NCBI GenBank assembly: GCA_947164805.1
Contig: CAMUXX010000010.1
Location: 1-13,465, forward strand
Source of the DNA: an uncultured Elusimicrobia bacterium
Lineage (GTDB): Bacteria > Elusimicrobiota > Elusimicrobia > Elusimicrobiales > Elusimicrobiaceae
DNA length: 13,465 nt
Direction: 5' to 3'
The notes under the pieces are model-generated. The model ran no database searches. It was not told the origin of the DNA and saw only the letters and a program-made list of their open reading frames with translations. Below are positions 1 through 7,354 of the stretch, piece by piece; position 1 is the stretch's first letter, and the number at the start of each line of letters is the position of its first letter. A program made the position numbers and the translations under genes.

Positions 1-11
1 CCGTACGAGAC

Positions 12-136
12 GTTTTTTTCTTCTTAAAACGCGTTATTTCGTTGTTGCTCACTCAGTCGGATACCTCCGCGCTACCGCGCGGCTTCGCACAGTATACCTT
101 CCTCGTTCGCGCCTAGAACTAACGCGTTTTTCTTTG
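12..136. repeat. Large palindromic intergenic element
   Basis: A perfect 11-bp inverted repeat (AAAACGCGTTA at 26-36, TAACGCGTTTT at 120-130) encloses a GC-rich core. The core contains CCGCGC/GCGCGG arms around 67-82 and the motif GCTTCGC at 82-88. Its complement GCGAAGC is known to form an unusually stable DNA mini-hairpin. T-rich tracts lie outside the arms. It sits directly downstream of the MFS gene stop, so it could act as a terminator or be a repetitive palindrome. No protein is supported here. Confidence 0.5.
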
Positions 137-141
137 AAAAA

Positions 142-1374
142 CTACCTAACTTTTATGTGATAATCGTATTTGGAAAGTTTATAACTTATAACGCAGGCAA
201 TAATAAGCATCAAAGCACCTAAAATTAAAAAAGTATTTGCAACGCCGACTGCCCCTGCTAAAGATCCTGCAAAGAAACTGCTGAATGAGTTTGTACCGGC
301 ATAACATAAACTGTTAATGCTCATCACGCGCCCTCGTTTTGAATTTGCAATAACCGACTGCAACAGCATATTTTCTGTAGAAGTAAAACTTGACATTCCA
401 AGCCCGGCAAAAAACATTAAAATCAAAGTCAAAGTAACACTGTGAAACACACTCATAAAAATATATGCAAGGCAAATTATCGAGCAACCGCCAAACAAAA
501 TGCGGCGCATCCAATTAACACTTGTTTTTGTGGCAAGCAATAAAGATGCAAGCAAAGAGCCAACCCCCACTGCACCCAAAACAAAGCCCAAAGTATCGGC
601 ATTTCCGTTTAGTACTTTACTAACATAAACCGGCATAAGCATCGGGTAAGCAAGCATAAGTAAACAAAAAATTGCAAAATAAAGTTGAAGTAGTGAAATT
701 TGATGATGTTTTATAACATAACTGAACCCGGTTTTTAAACTGTGCAACATACTGTCATTTTTAACTTCTTCGGGTTTTTCGTCTGTAATTTGCATTTTGG
801 AAACTAAATAAATATTTGGCAGTATCAACAAAAAGTTTATAAAAAAGCAAATTGTAATATTTGTATAAGCAATCAACATACCGCCGATAGCAGGCCCGAT
901 AAAACGCGCCAAATTAAAGCATGCGGAGTTTAAGGAAATTGCATTTGGCAAATCTTTAATATCATCTACAAGCAAAACAAAAGTTGACTGCCTTAAAGGG
1001 GCATCTATTGCCGCAATACTGTTTAAAAATAAACCGCATACGACAATAGACCAAATTTTAATATTCCCGGTTATTGTAAAAAGTGTGATTAAAAGTGCCT
1101 GCAAAGCAAATAAAACTTGCACCATTAAAAGCAATTTTTGGCGGTTAAATTTATCCACAATTACGCCGGCAAAAGGTGTGATTATAAAAAGCGGTGCGGC
1201 GGTAAAACACATAATTGTGCCCATCGCAAATGGTGATTTTGTTATATCGTAAACAAGCCAAGCGATGGCGATATTTTGTATCCAAATTCCGATTTGGGAC
1301 ACCGCAAGCCCCGGGAAAAACAAACGAAAGTTCCTATACTTGAATGCCCGGAACATTAACTTAAATTCTCGCAT
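142..1374 (-). CDS. MFS transporter, EntS/MFS_3-like exporter
   Basis: This is a 410-residue integral membrane protein of the major facilitator superfamily, probably a proton-coupled exporter in the inner membrane. It has about twelve hydrophobic segments in two halves. The inter-helix motif GVIVDKFNRQKLL near residues 70-82 matches the MFS loop 2-3 signature. LPNAISLNSACFNLARFIGPAIGG (residues about 142-165) is characteristic of the PF05977 (MFS_3, enterobactin-exporter-like) group, and the length fits that group. The substrate cannot be told from sequence. The start is the only ATG in a sensible place. It lacks a clear Shine-Dalgarno sequence, but a TATAAT lies just upstream. The gene is divergent from ychF and followed by a large palindrome. 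It has no partner gene that would reveal a siderophore or drug role. Confidence 0.9.
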   Translation of the reverse strand: MREFKLMFRAFKYRNFRLFFPGLAVSQIGIWIQNIAIAWLVYDITKSPFAMGTIMCFTAAPLFIITPFAGVIVDKFNRQKLLLMVQVLFALQALLITLFTITGNIKIWSIVVCGLFLNSIAAIDAPLRQSTFVLLVDDIKDLPNAISLNSACFNLARFIGPAIGGMLIAYTNITICFFINFLLILPNIYLVSKMQITDEKPEEVKNDSMLHSLKTGFSYVIKHHQISLLQLYFAIFCLLMLAYPMLMPVYVSKVLNGNADTLGFVLGAVGVGSLLASLLLATKTSVNWMRRILFGGCSIICLAYIFMSVFHSVTLTLILMFFAGLGMSSFTSTENMLLQSVIANSKRGRVMSINSLCYAGTNSFSSFFAGSLAGAVGVANTFLILGALMLIIACVISYKLSKYDYHIKVR

Positions 1375-1388
1375 ATATATATTTTAGC

Positions 1389-1394
1389 ATTATA
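1389..1394 (-). promoter_or_regulatory. Candidate -10 box for the MFS gene
   Basis: On the minus strand TATAAT lies 14 bp upstream of the MFS start codon. The -35 region at 17 bp spacing (GGGGCA) is poor, and the untranslated leader would be very short. The call rests on the -10 box alone. Confidence 0.35.
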
Positions 1395-1489
1395 AGAGTA
1401 CACGCGAAAGATGCCCCTACCCTCCAAATTTAGTAAAATATATATAAGTAGTTCCACACTCTAAAACTTTAATTTAAGGAAATAAATTT

Positions 1490-2563
1490 ATGGATATCGG
1501 AATTGTGGGGTTGCCAAATGTCGGCAAATCATCCCTATTTAATGCTCTAACACAAGCAGGCGCACAGGCGTCAAATTACCCTTTTACCACTATTGAACCG
1601 AATGTCGGCGTCGTGCCGATACCGGACAAAAGATTGGATGCACTCTTTGACATTTTTAAACCGCCAAAGAAAACCGCTGCCTTTATCCGTTTTGTGGATA
1701 TTGCAGGTATCGTAAAAGGTGCAAGTAAAGGCGAGGGTCTTGGCAATAAATTTTTGGCAAACATTCGCGAGGTGGATGCAATAATTCACGTCGTACGTTT
1801 ATTTGAAAATGAAAACATTACACATGTTGCCGGCAGTATTGATCCGCTGCGTGATATAGACATTATTCAAACCGAACTTATGCTTGCCGACCTTGAAAGT
1901 GTGGAAAAAATGCTCCCAAAACAAGAAAGTGCCGCAAAGTCAGGCGATAAAGCGGCAAAAGCAAAACTTGAAGTACTCAAAAAACTTCAAAAATGTTTAG
2001 CGGACGGCAAACCTGCCAGCAGTTTAAATTTAGAGGAAGAAGAAAAGGTTGATTTGCAACTTTTAACCTTAAAACCCGTTTTGTTTGTAGGTAATAATTC
2101 CGAAACACCAAATAAAGAAAATGCCCAGAAAGTTGCCGATTACGCAAAAAGTTGCGGCGCGGGTTTTGTGGAACTTTGCGTTAAACTTGAAGCGGAAATT
2201 TCCGAACTACCCGATGATGAAAAACAAATGTTCTTGCAAGATCTCGGTACCGAATATACTGGGCTTGAAAAGATTGTACGCGCAGGTATGAACCTTTTAA
2301 ATATGTGCACATTTTTTACTGCCGGTCCTGAAGTGGAAGTGCGCTCTTGGCTAATCCCTATCGGTTGCCCGGCACCGAAAGCGGCAGGCAAAATACACTC
2401 AGATATTGAACGCGGTTTTATTTGCGCGGAAGTGTATGATGTTAAAGATATTTTGGAATATAAGTCCGAAAAAATTTTAAAGGAAAAGGGCCTTATCCGC
2501 CAAGAAGGGCGCGATTATATTGTTAAAGACGGTGATGTTTGTGTCTTCAAATTTAATGTGTAA
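1490..2563 (+). CDS. ychF: Redox-responsive ATPase YchF (Obg-family, OLA1 homologue)
   Basis: This 357-residue cytosolic P-loop NTPase is close to the usual YchF length (about 363). G1 is GLPNVGKSS (residues 7-15) and G3 is DIAG (70-73). The G4 position reads NNSE (202-205), matching the NxxE form that replaces NKxD in this family and is associated with ATP rather than GTP preference. A helical insert (about 120-190) precedes G4. The C-terminal TGS domain (about 275-357) ends [13 protein letters not shown]. The family binds ribosomes and is linked to stress responses. A Shine-Dalgarno-like AAGGA lies about 9 bp before the ATG. It is first in a compact operon: the RNA methyltransferase overlaps its 3' end and pcrA follows, so all three are probably co-transcribed. 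Confidence 0.97.
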   Translation: MDIGIVGLPNVGKSSLFNALTQAGAQASNYPFTTIEPNVGVVPIPDKRLDALFDIFKPPKKTAAFIRFVDIAGIVKGASKGEGLGNKFLANIREVDAIIHVVRLFENENITHVAGSIDPLRDIDIIQTELMLADLESVEKMLPKQESAAKSGDKAAKAKLEVLKKLQKCLADGKPASSLNLEEEEKVDLQLLTLKPVLFVGNNSETPNKENAQKVADYAKSCGAGFVELCVKLEAEISELPDDEKQMFLQDLGTEYTGLEKIVRAGMNLLNMCTFFTAGPEVEVRSWLIPIGCPAPKAAGKIHSDIERGFICAEVYDVKDILEYKSEKILKEKGLIRQEGRDYIVKDGDVCVFKFNV

Positions 2564-3749
2564 AAATGCCGCTTTGTGCGGCGGTTGTGCTTTAATCAAA
2601 GTGCCTTATGAGGAACAACTTAAACAAAAAGTTGCCGCCGTAAGTGCTTTGCTTGAGCCCTATTTTTCAGGTGAAATTAAAGTTACGCCGACCGCATTAA
2701 ATAAATTTTACCGAAATAAAATTGAACTGAGTTTTACACATCAACCCATACATAAAGATCCGCAAAATAAAAAAATTAAACGCGATAAAAGCGTGCCGCT
2801 TGAGTTTGAAGATGTCCTAGGTTTCCGCCAAATGGGGCGTTGGGACAGGGCGGTAAATTTAACCGATTGCCTTATTTTTAATGAGAATTTACCTTGGTTT
2901 GTTTACAAAATTAACTTGTGGGCAAAAGCAAAAAATTTAAGTTTTTACGATCAGCGCAAACATACCGGCATTTTGCGTACTTTAATGATCAGGCAAAGTT
3001 TTAATAAAAAAGGCGGTATGATAATGTTTATTTCCACCGCGCCTTTTGACACAAACGGTCTAACGGAAATTTGCAATCAAATTTACCCCGGCTTTAGTGT
3101 TTTAACTGCTATTAATGACGGGATGAGCGATGCAAGCGGCATTAAAGATATCCGCGTTTTAAGCGGTGTGCCTACAATGCAAGAAGCAATTTTGCTAGAA
3201 GGCGGAAAGGAAATTATTTTTGAAATCTCCCCGCAATCGTTTTTCCAAACAAATACAAAAACCGCAAATTTGATGTACCAAAAAGTACGGAGTAAAGTTG
3301 CCGAAATTAAACCCAAAATCTTATATGATTTTTACGGCGGCGCAGGCAGTTTTTCCTTAACAAATGCGGACCTTGTGGAAAAATCTTTTTGCGTTGAGTG
3401 CGTACCGGAAGCAGTTGAAAACGGTAAAAAAAATGCCGATTTAAACAGTATAAAAAATGTAGAATTTTACTGTCAAACAACTGAAGATTATTTAACCGAA
3501 CATAATATTGAATCAAATAATTCCCTCGTTATTTTGGACCCTGCCCGCGCAGGGGTACACCCAAAAGCATGCGAAAAGTTGGCTAGTTGCGGTGTTAAAA
3601 ATATTTTGTATATATCGTGTAACCCTAAAACTTTAGCGGAAAATTTGGAAGTCTTAACAAAAAATTATACCGTAAAAAGTGCGGAGTGTTTTGACTTTTT
3701 CCCAAACACAAAACATATTGAAACTTTTGTGGAGTTAGTTTTAAAATGA
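2556..3749 (+). CDS. RlmD/RumA-type (uracil-C5) RNA methyltransferase, Fe-S type, no TRAM domain
   Basis: This is a SAM-dependent methyltransferase that makes 5-methyluridine in 23S rRNA or tRNA. Numbering from ATG 2556 (397 residues), a CX5CX2C cluster (Cys2, Cys8, Cys11) plus Cys105 match the four [4Fe-4S] ligands of RumA. SFFQTN precedes the SAM site YDFYGGAGSFSL (about 257-268). DPARAG (about 328-333), the catalytic SCNP Cys355 and the terminal FPNTKHIE motif (base Glu389) complete the fold. The N-terminal TRAM domain of E. coli RlmD is absent. Longer starts exist (ATG 2535, TTG 2520). I chose 2556 because it puts the Cys cluster at the N-terminus with only an 8-bp overlap with ychF, but none has a good Shine-Dalgarno. 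The target base (U1939, U747 or tRNA U54) cannot be decided. The stop overlaps pcrA as ATGA. Confidence 0.9.
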   Translation: MCKNAALCGGCALIKVPYEEQLKQKVAAVSALLEPYFSGEIKVTPTALNKFYRNKIELSFTHQPIHKDPQNKKIKRDKSVPLEFEDVLGFRQMGRWDRAVNLTDCLIFNENLPWFVYKINLWAKAKNLSFYDQRKHTGILRTLMIRQSFNKKGGMIMFISTAPFDTNGLTEICNQIYPGFSVLTAINDGMSDASGIKDIRVLSGVPTMQEAILLEGGKEIIFEISPQSFFQTNTKTANLMYQKVRSKVAEIKPKILYDFYGGAGSFSLTNADLVEKSFCVECVPEAVENGKKNADLNSIKNVEFYCQTTEDYLTEHNIESNNSLVILDPARAGVHPKACEKLASCGVKNILYISCNPKTLAENLEVLTKNYTVKSAECFDFFPNTKHIETFVELVLK

Positions 3750-6097
3750 ACCAAGATTTTTTAAAAACTTTAAACCCTCCCCAACTTGAAGCGGTTAATT
3801 ACACCGGCGGCCCTTGCCTTATTATTGCAGGTGCCGGAACGGGCAAAACAAAAACTTTAACTTGCAAAATCGCAAAACTAATTCAAGACGGTATGCCACC
3901 CTATAAAATTTTGGCGGTAACTTTTACAAATAAAGCCGCAAAAGAAATGCGTGAGCGTTTAAATATGCTTGTTGGTGGCGTTGCAGGGCAAGTGTGGATA
4001 TACACTTTCCACTCCTTTGCTTTGCGTATTCTAAGGCAAAACGCTGAAGCCGCAAAACTTGTGCGCGATTTTGTTATTTACGACGAAACAGAGCAAAAAA
4101 AGGTTATTTCCCTATGCCTTGAAGAAATGGGCGTAAAAGATGCAAAAAAAGAAGTTAATTATTATGTTTCAATAATATCGCGTGCAAAAGATGAAATGCT
4201 TTCCGTTGAAGATTTTTTAGCGCAGGCAGTTGCCTCAAACAATGAAAAAAAGATGCAAATTGCAGAAGTTTACCGCCGCTATCAAAAGAAACTTGACGAA
4301 AGTTTCGCACTTGATTTCGGAGATTTGCTTTTTAAGACGGTGCTACTTTTAAAAAATAATCAAGCCGTGCGCGAATATTACCAGCAATTTTTCCAATATA
4401 TTTTAGTGGATGAGTACCAAGACACAAATAAAACACAATATCTTTTAACTTCGGTACTTGCACAAAAACACCGCAATTTATGCGTCGTCGGCGATCCGGA
4501 CCAATCAATATATTCCTGGCGCGGTGCAAACATAAAAAATATCTTAAATTTTGAACGCGATTTTAAGGATGCAAAAGTCATTACACTTGAGGAAAATTAC
4601 CGCTCCACACAAATTATTTTGGATGCGTCAAATAAACTTATCAAAAAAAATCATAACAGGAAAGAAAAAAGTTTGCACACTTCAAAACAAGGCGGCGAAC
4701 CAATAACAGTAAGGGAATTACCGTCAGAAGGCGAAGAAGCGCGCTTTGTTGCAAACCAAATCCAAATGCAAGTGGAAGATGACGGCGCAAATTTAAATGA
4801 TATAGCGGTTTTCTACCGCACAAATGCACAATCAAGAAATTTTGAAGACACTTTTAGAAGGTATCAAATACCTTACCGCTTAATCGGCGCCGTAAAATTT
4901 TATGACAGAAAGGAAATTAAAGATATTTTGGCTTATGCAAAATTGCTTGTCAATCCAAGTGATAGCGTAAGTTTACTGCGTGTTATAAATGTGCCGCGCA
5001 GAAGTATAGGCAACACAACTATTGCCGCTTTGCTGGCACATGCACAAAAAAATAATATCACTTTGTGGACTGCTTTAAAACAACAAAATTTTATTGACGG
5101 TTTAAAACCTGTGGCGTTACGCGGAATAAAAGAATTTGTTAATTTAATAGACGGCTTAACTTTAGAAAAAGAAATGCTTGCGCCGTCTGAAACATTAACA
5201 AAATTACTTGAACTTTCCGGCTATCAAAAAAGCATTGAAGACGAAATGGAAAAAGACCCTGAGGCAGCACAAAGAATCGGCAACTTAAACGAACTTGTAA
5301 ACGCAGTTAAAGAGTATGAAGAAAGATGTATTAAAGAAAAAGTTGCCCCCACTTTAAGCGGATATTTGCAGGAAATTTCTTTAATCACCGCAGGGGATGA
5401 TAATGAAAATAATGAAAGCGGTGCAGTAACTTTAATGACGGTACACCTTGCAAAAGGCCTTGAATTCCCGACGGTATTTGTAACAGGTTTGGAGGAGGGA
5501 TTGTTCCCCCTCTCCTCAAAAGATGAAGACGAACTTGAAGAAGAACGCCGCCTTTGTTATGTTGCCATGACACGCGCAAAAAAGAATTTATTTATGACAT
5601 ATGCTGCAACGCGCCGCATTTTCGGTAAGACATATGAAAATTTTGCATCAAGATTTTTATATGACAGCGAACTTTTGGAACAAGAAGATTACCAACCGCA
5701 AGAAAGGCAGGAAATAGGTTTTAGAGGGAAACCGCGTGGGCAATATTTTGGCAAATATGACCGCTTTTCCGGAAATACAAGTTACAATAATTCCTCAAAA
5801 TACAAAACAACCGGCATGGGTTTTGATGATGATTTTGAAGGTTATAATAATTATGATAATACACCGAGTTACAGTGCGCCAACCATAACCGATCAACAGG
5901 TCCAAACAAGCGCCCCTGTAAGAAATGTTAGCAGCGGGGTGCGTATCGGCACAGTTATAAAACACGGTGTTTTCGGGCTTGGAAAAGTTGTTTTAATTAC
6001 CGGCAGCGGCGAAGCGGCAAAAATTACCGTCATATTTAACAATGGCACAAAACGCGTTTTTATGCTAAAGTACGCCCCGCTTGAAATTGTTAGGTAA
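3746..6097 (+). CDS. pcrA: ATP-dependent 3'-5' DNA helicase PcrA/UvrD
   Basis: This is an SF1A helicase of 783 residues acting in nucleotide excision repair, replication-fork clearance and transcription-coupled repair. The Q motif LNPPQLEAV (9-17), Walker A AGAGTGKT (28-35, Lys34), motif Ia TFTNKAAKEM, motif Ib TFHSF, motif II DEYQDT (222-227), motif III GDPDQSIYSWRGA, motif IV ENYRST, motif V TVHLAKGLEF (about 564-573) and motif VI YVAMTRAK are all intact. A low-complexity Asn/Tyr/Ser-rich linker (about 670-730) leads to RIGTVIKHGVFGLGKV (from 733). This is the Tudor-like C-terminal domain that in PcrA/UvrD contacts RNA polymerase. ATGA overlap with the upstream methyltransferase implies translational coupling. 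The gene ends 2 bp from the oppositely oriented pilin gene, with no terminator between them. Confidence 0.97.
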   Translation: MNQDFLKTLNPPQLEAVNYTGGPCLIIAGAGTGKTKTLTCKIAKLIQDGMPPYKILAVTFTNKAAKEMRERLNMLVGGVAGQVWIYTFHSFALRILRQNAEAAKLVRDFVIYDETEQKKVISLCLEEMGVKDAKKEVNYYVSIISRAKDEMLSVEDFLAQAVASNNEKKMQIAEVYRRYQKKLDESFALDFGDLLFKTVLLLKNNQAVREYYQQFFQYILVDEYQDTNKTQYLLTSVLAQKHRNLCVVGDPDQSIYSWRGANIKNILNFERDFKDAKVITLEENYRSTQIILDASNKLIKKNHNRKEKSLHTSKQGGEPITVRELPSEGEEARFVANQIQMQVEDDGANLNDIAVFYRTNAQSRNFEDTFRRYQIPYRLIGAVKFYDRKEIKDILAYAKLLVNPSDSVSLLRVINVPRRSIGNTTIAALLAHAQKNNITLWTALKQQNFIDGLKPVALRGIKEFVNLIDGLTLEKEMLAPSETLTKLLELSGYQKSIEDEMEKDPEAAQRIGNLNELVNAVKEYEERCIKEKVAPTLSGYLQEISLITAGDDNENNESGAVTLMTVHLAKGLEFPTVFVTGLEEGLFPLSSKDEDELEEERRLCYVAMTRAKKNLFMTYAATRRIFGKTYENFASRFLYDSELLEQEDYQPQERQEIGFRGKPRGQYFGKYDRFSGNTSYNNSSKYKTTGMGFDDDFEGYNNYDNTPSYSAPTITDQQVQTSAPVRNVSSGVRIGTVIKHGVFGLGKVVLITGSGEAAKITVIFNNGTKRVFMLKYAPLEIVR

Positions 6098-6099
6098 TA

Positions 6100-6603
6100 T
6101 TAAAAACCGTAATTAATTTCGTCCCAATTCCCGAGTTTGCAAAACATTTCGCCTTTGTCTTCTTCATAGTTACACTGTCTGTACCACCCGGAAGGTTCTT
6201 TTGAACCAATCATTTCTGCAAACGCATCTCCATCTTCAGAATTTGTGTACATAAATGCTAACCAAGAACATGATAGAGGACTACACCATACTTCATAACA
6301 AACATATTTTGAACAATAACCTGTAGTGTTGCCAATTGTTTTCTCCGTTAAATTAGATAAGGCGTCTATATCCAATTCTTCAGGATCTATGGGGGCATAC
6401 TGCTCTCCCGATAAAGTATGTGTTAACATATATGTTTCAATACTTTTTTCCAAAGCATTGGTAACGGTATAAACTTCGGCGAGCCTTGCTTTCCAAACAG
6501 TCTTTCCATACTGCGGCAGGGCAATACCAGCAAGTATGCCAATGATAAGTACAACAACCAATAATTCCAGCAAGGTAAAACCCTTGCGATTTTTTGTTTC
6601 CAT
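6100..6603 (-). CDS. Type IV pilin-like protein (prepilin-type N-terminal methylation domain)
   Basis: This 167-residue secreted or membrane pseudopilin or pilin starts METKNRKG, followed by FTLLELLVVVLIIGILAGIALP. Prepilin peptidase would cut after Gly8, giving mature Phe1 and the conserved Glu5 (Glu13 of the precursor). The hydrophobic helix spans about residues 9-30. The C-terminal part has six cysteines (97, 102, 107, 112, 144, 155), which could form three disulfides, and ends in aromatic NYGF. The start is firm: GGAGGT (complement at 6611-6616) sits 7 nt upstream, the strongest ribosome-binding site in the window. No pilus assembly genes are nearby, so it is a stand-alone pilin, as reported for Elusimicrobium-type genomes. 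It is preceded by a long structured leader. Whether it is a major pilin, minor pilin or secretion pseudopilin is unknown. Confidence 0.9.
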   Translation of the reverse strand: METKNRKGFTLLELLVVVLIIGILAGIALPQYGKTVWKARLAEVYTVTNALEKSIETYMLTHTLSGEQYAPIDPEELDIDALSNLTEKTIGNTTGYCSKYVCYEVWCSPLSCSWLAFMYTNSEDGDAFAEMIGSKEPSGWYRQCNYEEDKGEMFCKLGNWDEINYGF

Positions 6604-6610
6604 ATAAGAA

Positions 6611-6616
6611 ACCTCC
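6611..6616 (-). promoter_or_regulatory. Strong Shine-Dalgarno of the pilin gene, with possible anti-SD partner
   Basis: The minus strand reads GGAGGT, 7 nt before the ATG. The CUCC inside the 3' strand of the leader closing helix (6628-6635) can pair with GGAG across a 12-nt A-rich loop. The site could therefore be masked when the closing helix is open. Confidence 0.55.
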
Positions 6617-6627
6617 GTTTTTTATTT

Positions 6628-6900
6628 AGGAGTTTAACCCTTTTTGGAAACCTTATAAAAACAAACGGCTGACTATCTTAAGCCATAGAAGTAACCTAAA
6701 ATAGTCAGCCGTGATTTATCAAAAATTGATAAACGCTCGGCACGAAACCGACGGGTAATTAAGCCGTCAATTTTGTGCCTCACGTGCTGTTTTATGGTCT
6801 TCTATGTGCTATTAAAGCTTGCCTAAAAAGGCACCCAAAAACAGATTAAATTTTATTGAGCCGTTATCTATAAAACAACTCACATAAAAATAAAACTCCT
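6628..6900 (-). ncRNA. Candidate structured leader RNA or riboswitch-like element upstream of the pilin gene
   Basis: Read on the minus strand, this 273-nt stretch folds with little left over. Closing helix P1 is AGGAGUUU (6893-6900) with AAACUCCU (6628-6635). P2 pairs 6884-6889 with 6851-6856 and 6874-6881 with 6858-6865. P3 is UGCCU/AGGCA (6829-6833/6820-6824). P4 is GGCAC/GUGCC (6775-6779/6739-6743) with inner GACGG/CCGUC (6764-6768/6750-6754). P5 is UUUAUCA/UGAUAAA (6727-6733/6715-6721). P6 is 12 perfect pairs (6701-6712/6665-6676) extended by six more (6695-6700/6677-6682). The 12-nt P6 loop contains CUUCUAUG (6684-6691), complementary to CAUAGAAG (6799-6806). G-U pairs in P2 and P6 work only on the minus strand, which sets the orientation. 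I recognise no Rfam class. It fills the whole gene-free gap between the pilin and thioesterase genes. Confidence 0.6.
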
Positions 6901-6918
6901 ATAAAGTAAGTTTACAAA

Positions 6919-6924
6919 ATTATA
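6919..6924 (-). promoter_or_regulatory. Candidate -10 box for the leader RNA and pilin transcript
   Basis: The minus strand has TATAAT here, predicting a start near 6911-6913, about 12 nt before closing helix P1. No good -35 is present at 16-18 bp, so the promoter may be weak or activator-dependent. Its position just downstream of the thioesterase stop and just upstream of the RNA fold supports a separate pilin transcript. Confidence 0.4.
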
Positions 6925-6940
6925 TCTTAAAAGACAAAAT

Positions 6941-7354
6941 TTATTTAACGCAATTTTCCAAAAGGGTGTGCATCTCGGGGTTAACACGCTTAACTGATAT
7001 TGTACTGCCTTCCTTAGAAGTAAAACAATGCTCGCTACTAGCAGTTGCGGAAAGTTTATTTTTGGTTAAATTAAAAATTTCATATTCAAAATTAACGCGC
7101 ACACCTGTATACTTTACCGCTTTAACGCGGACTTCAAATTCATCATCAAACCAAACGGGAAATTGATATTTACAAGTCAAACTCACCACCGGGCTGAAAA
7201 TATTTGCAGCTTCCAAGGCTGTAAAAGGCAAATTTATTTTATCTAAAAAATGAACGCGGGCTTCTTCCATCCACTTTATATAATTTGAATGATGCACAAC
7301 GCCCATTTTATCAGTTTCATGGTACTGTGCTTTGCGTTTATAGGTGATAATCAT
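6941..7354 (-). CDS. Acyl-CoA thioesterase, YbgC/4HBT hotdog family
   Basis: This 137-residue single hotdog-fold protein probably hydrolyses acyl-CoA thioesters in the cytosol. The N-terminal motif Y-H-E-T-D-K-M-G-V-V-H-H-S-N-Y (residues 11-25) with Asp15 is the 4-hydroxybenzoyl-CoA thioesterase/YbgC active-site signature, followed by the helix WMEEAR. The length is typical (130-140). The ATG overlaps the TGA of the TetR-family gene (ATGA, 7351-7354), so the two are translationally coupled. The regulator probably controls a thioester-related ligand or substrate, an inference from pairing only. YbgC proteins elsewhere often sit with tol-pal genes, which is not the case here. The substrate chain length is unknown. 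Confidence 0.9.
   Translation of the reverse strand: MIITYKRKAQYHETDKMGVVHHSNYIKWMEEARVHFLDKINLPFTALEAANIFSPVVSLTCKYQFPVWFDDEFEVRVKAVKYTGVRVNFEYEIFNLTKNKLSATASSEHCFTSKEGSTISVKRVNPEMHTLLENCVK

Noticed and set aside
2520..2555. Longer N-terminus for the RNA methyltransferase (TTG 2520 or ATG 2535)
   Set aside because: It would add residues before the Fe-S cysteine cluster with no recognisable function and a longer overlap with ychF. It cannot be excluded because no start has a clear Shine-Dalgarno.
5490..5516. Inverted repeat GGAGGAGGGA/TCCCCCTCTCC within pcrA
   Set aside because: It falls in conserved coding sequence (GLEEGLFPLSS) and follows from the codons for these residues. No regulatory reason is seen.
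6966..7166. Plus-strand ORFs opposite the thioesterase, ABC-F, typA and helicase genes
   Set aside because: All are mirror frames of well-supported genes and show no family motifs.
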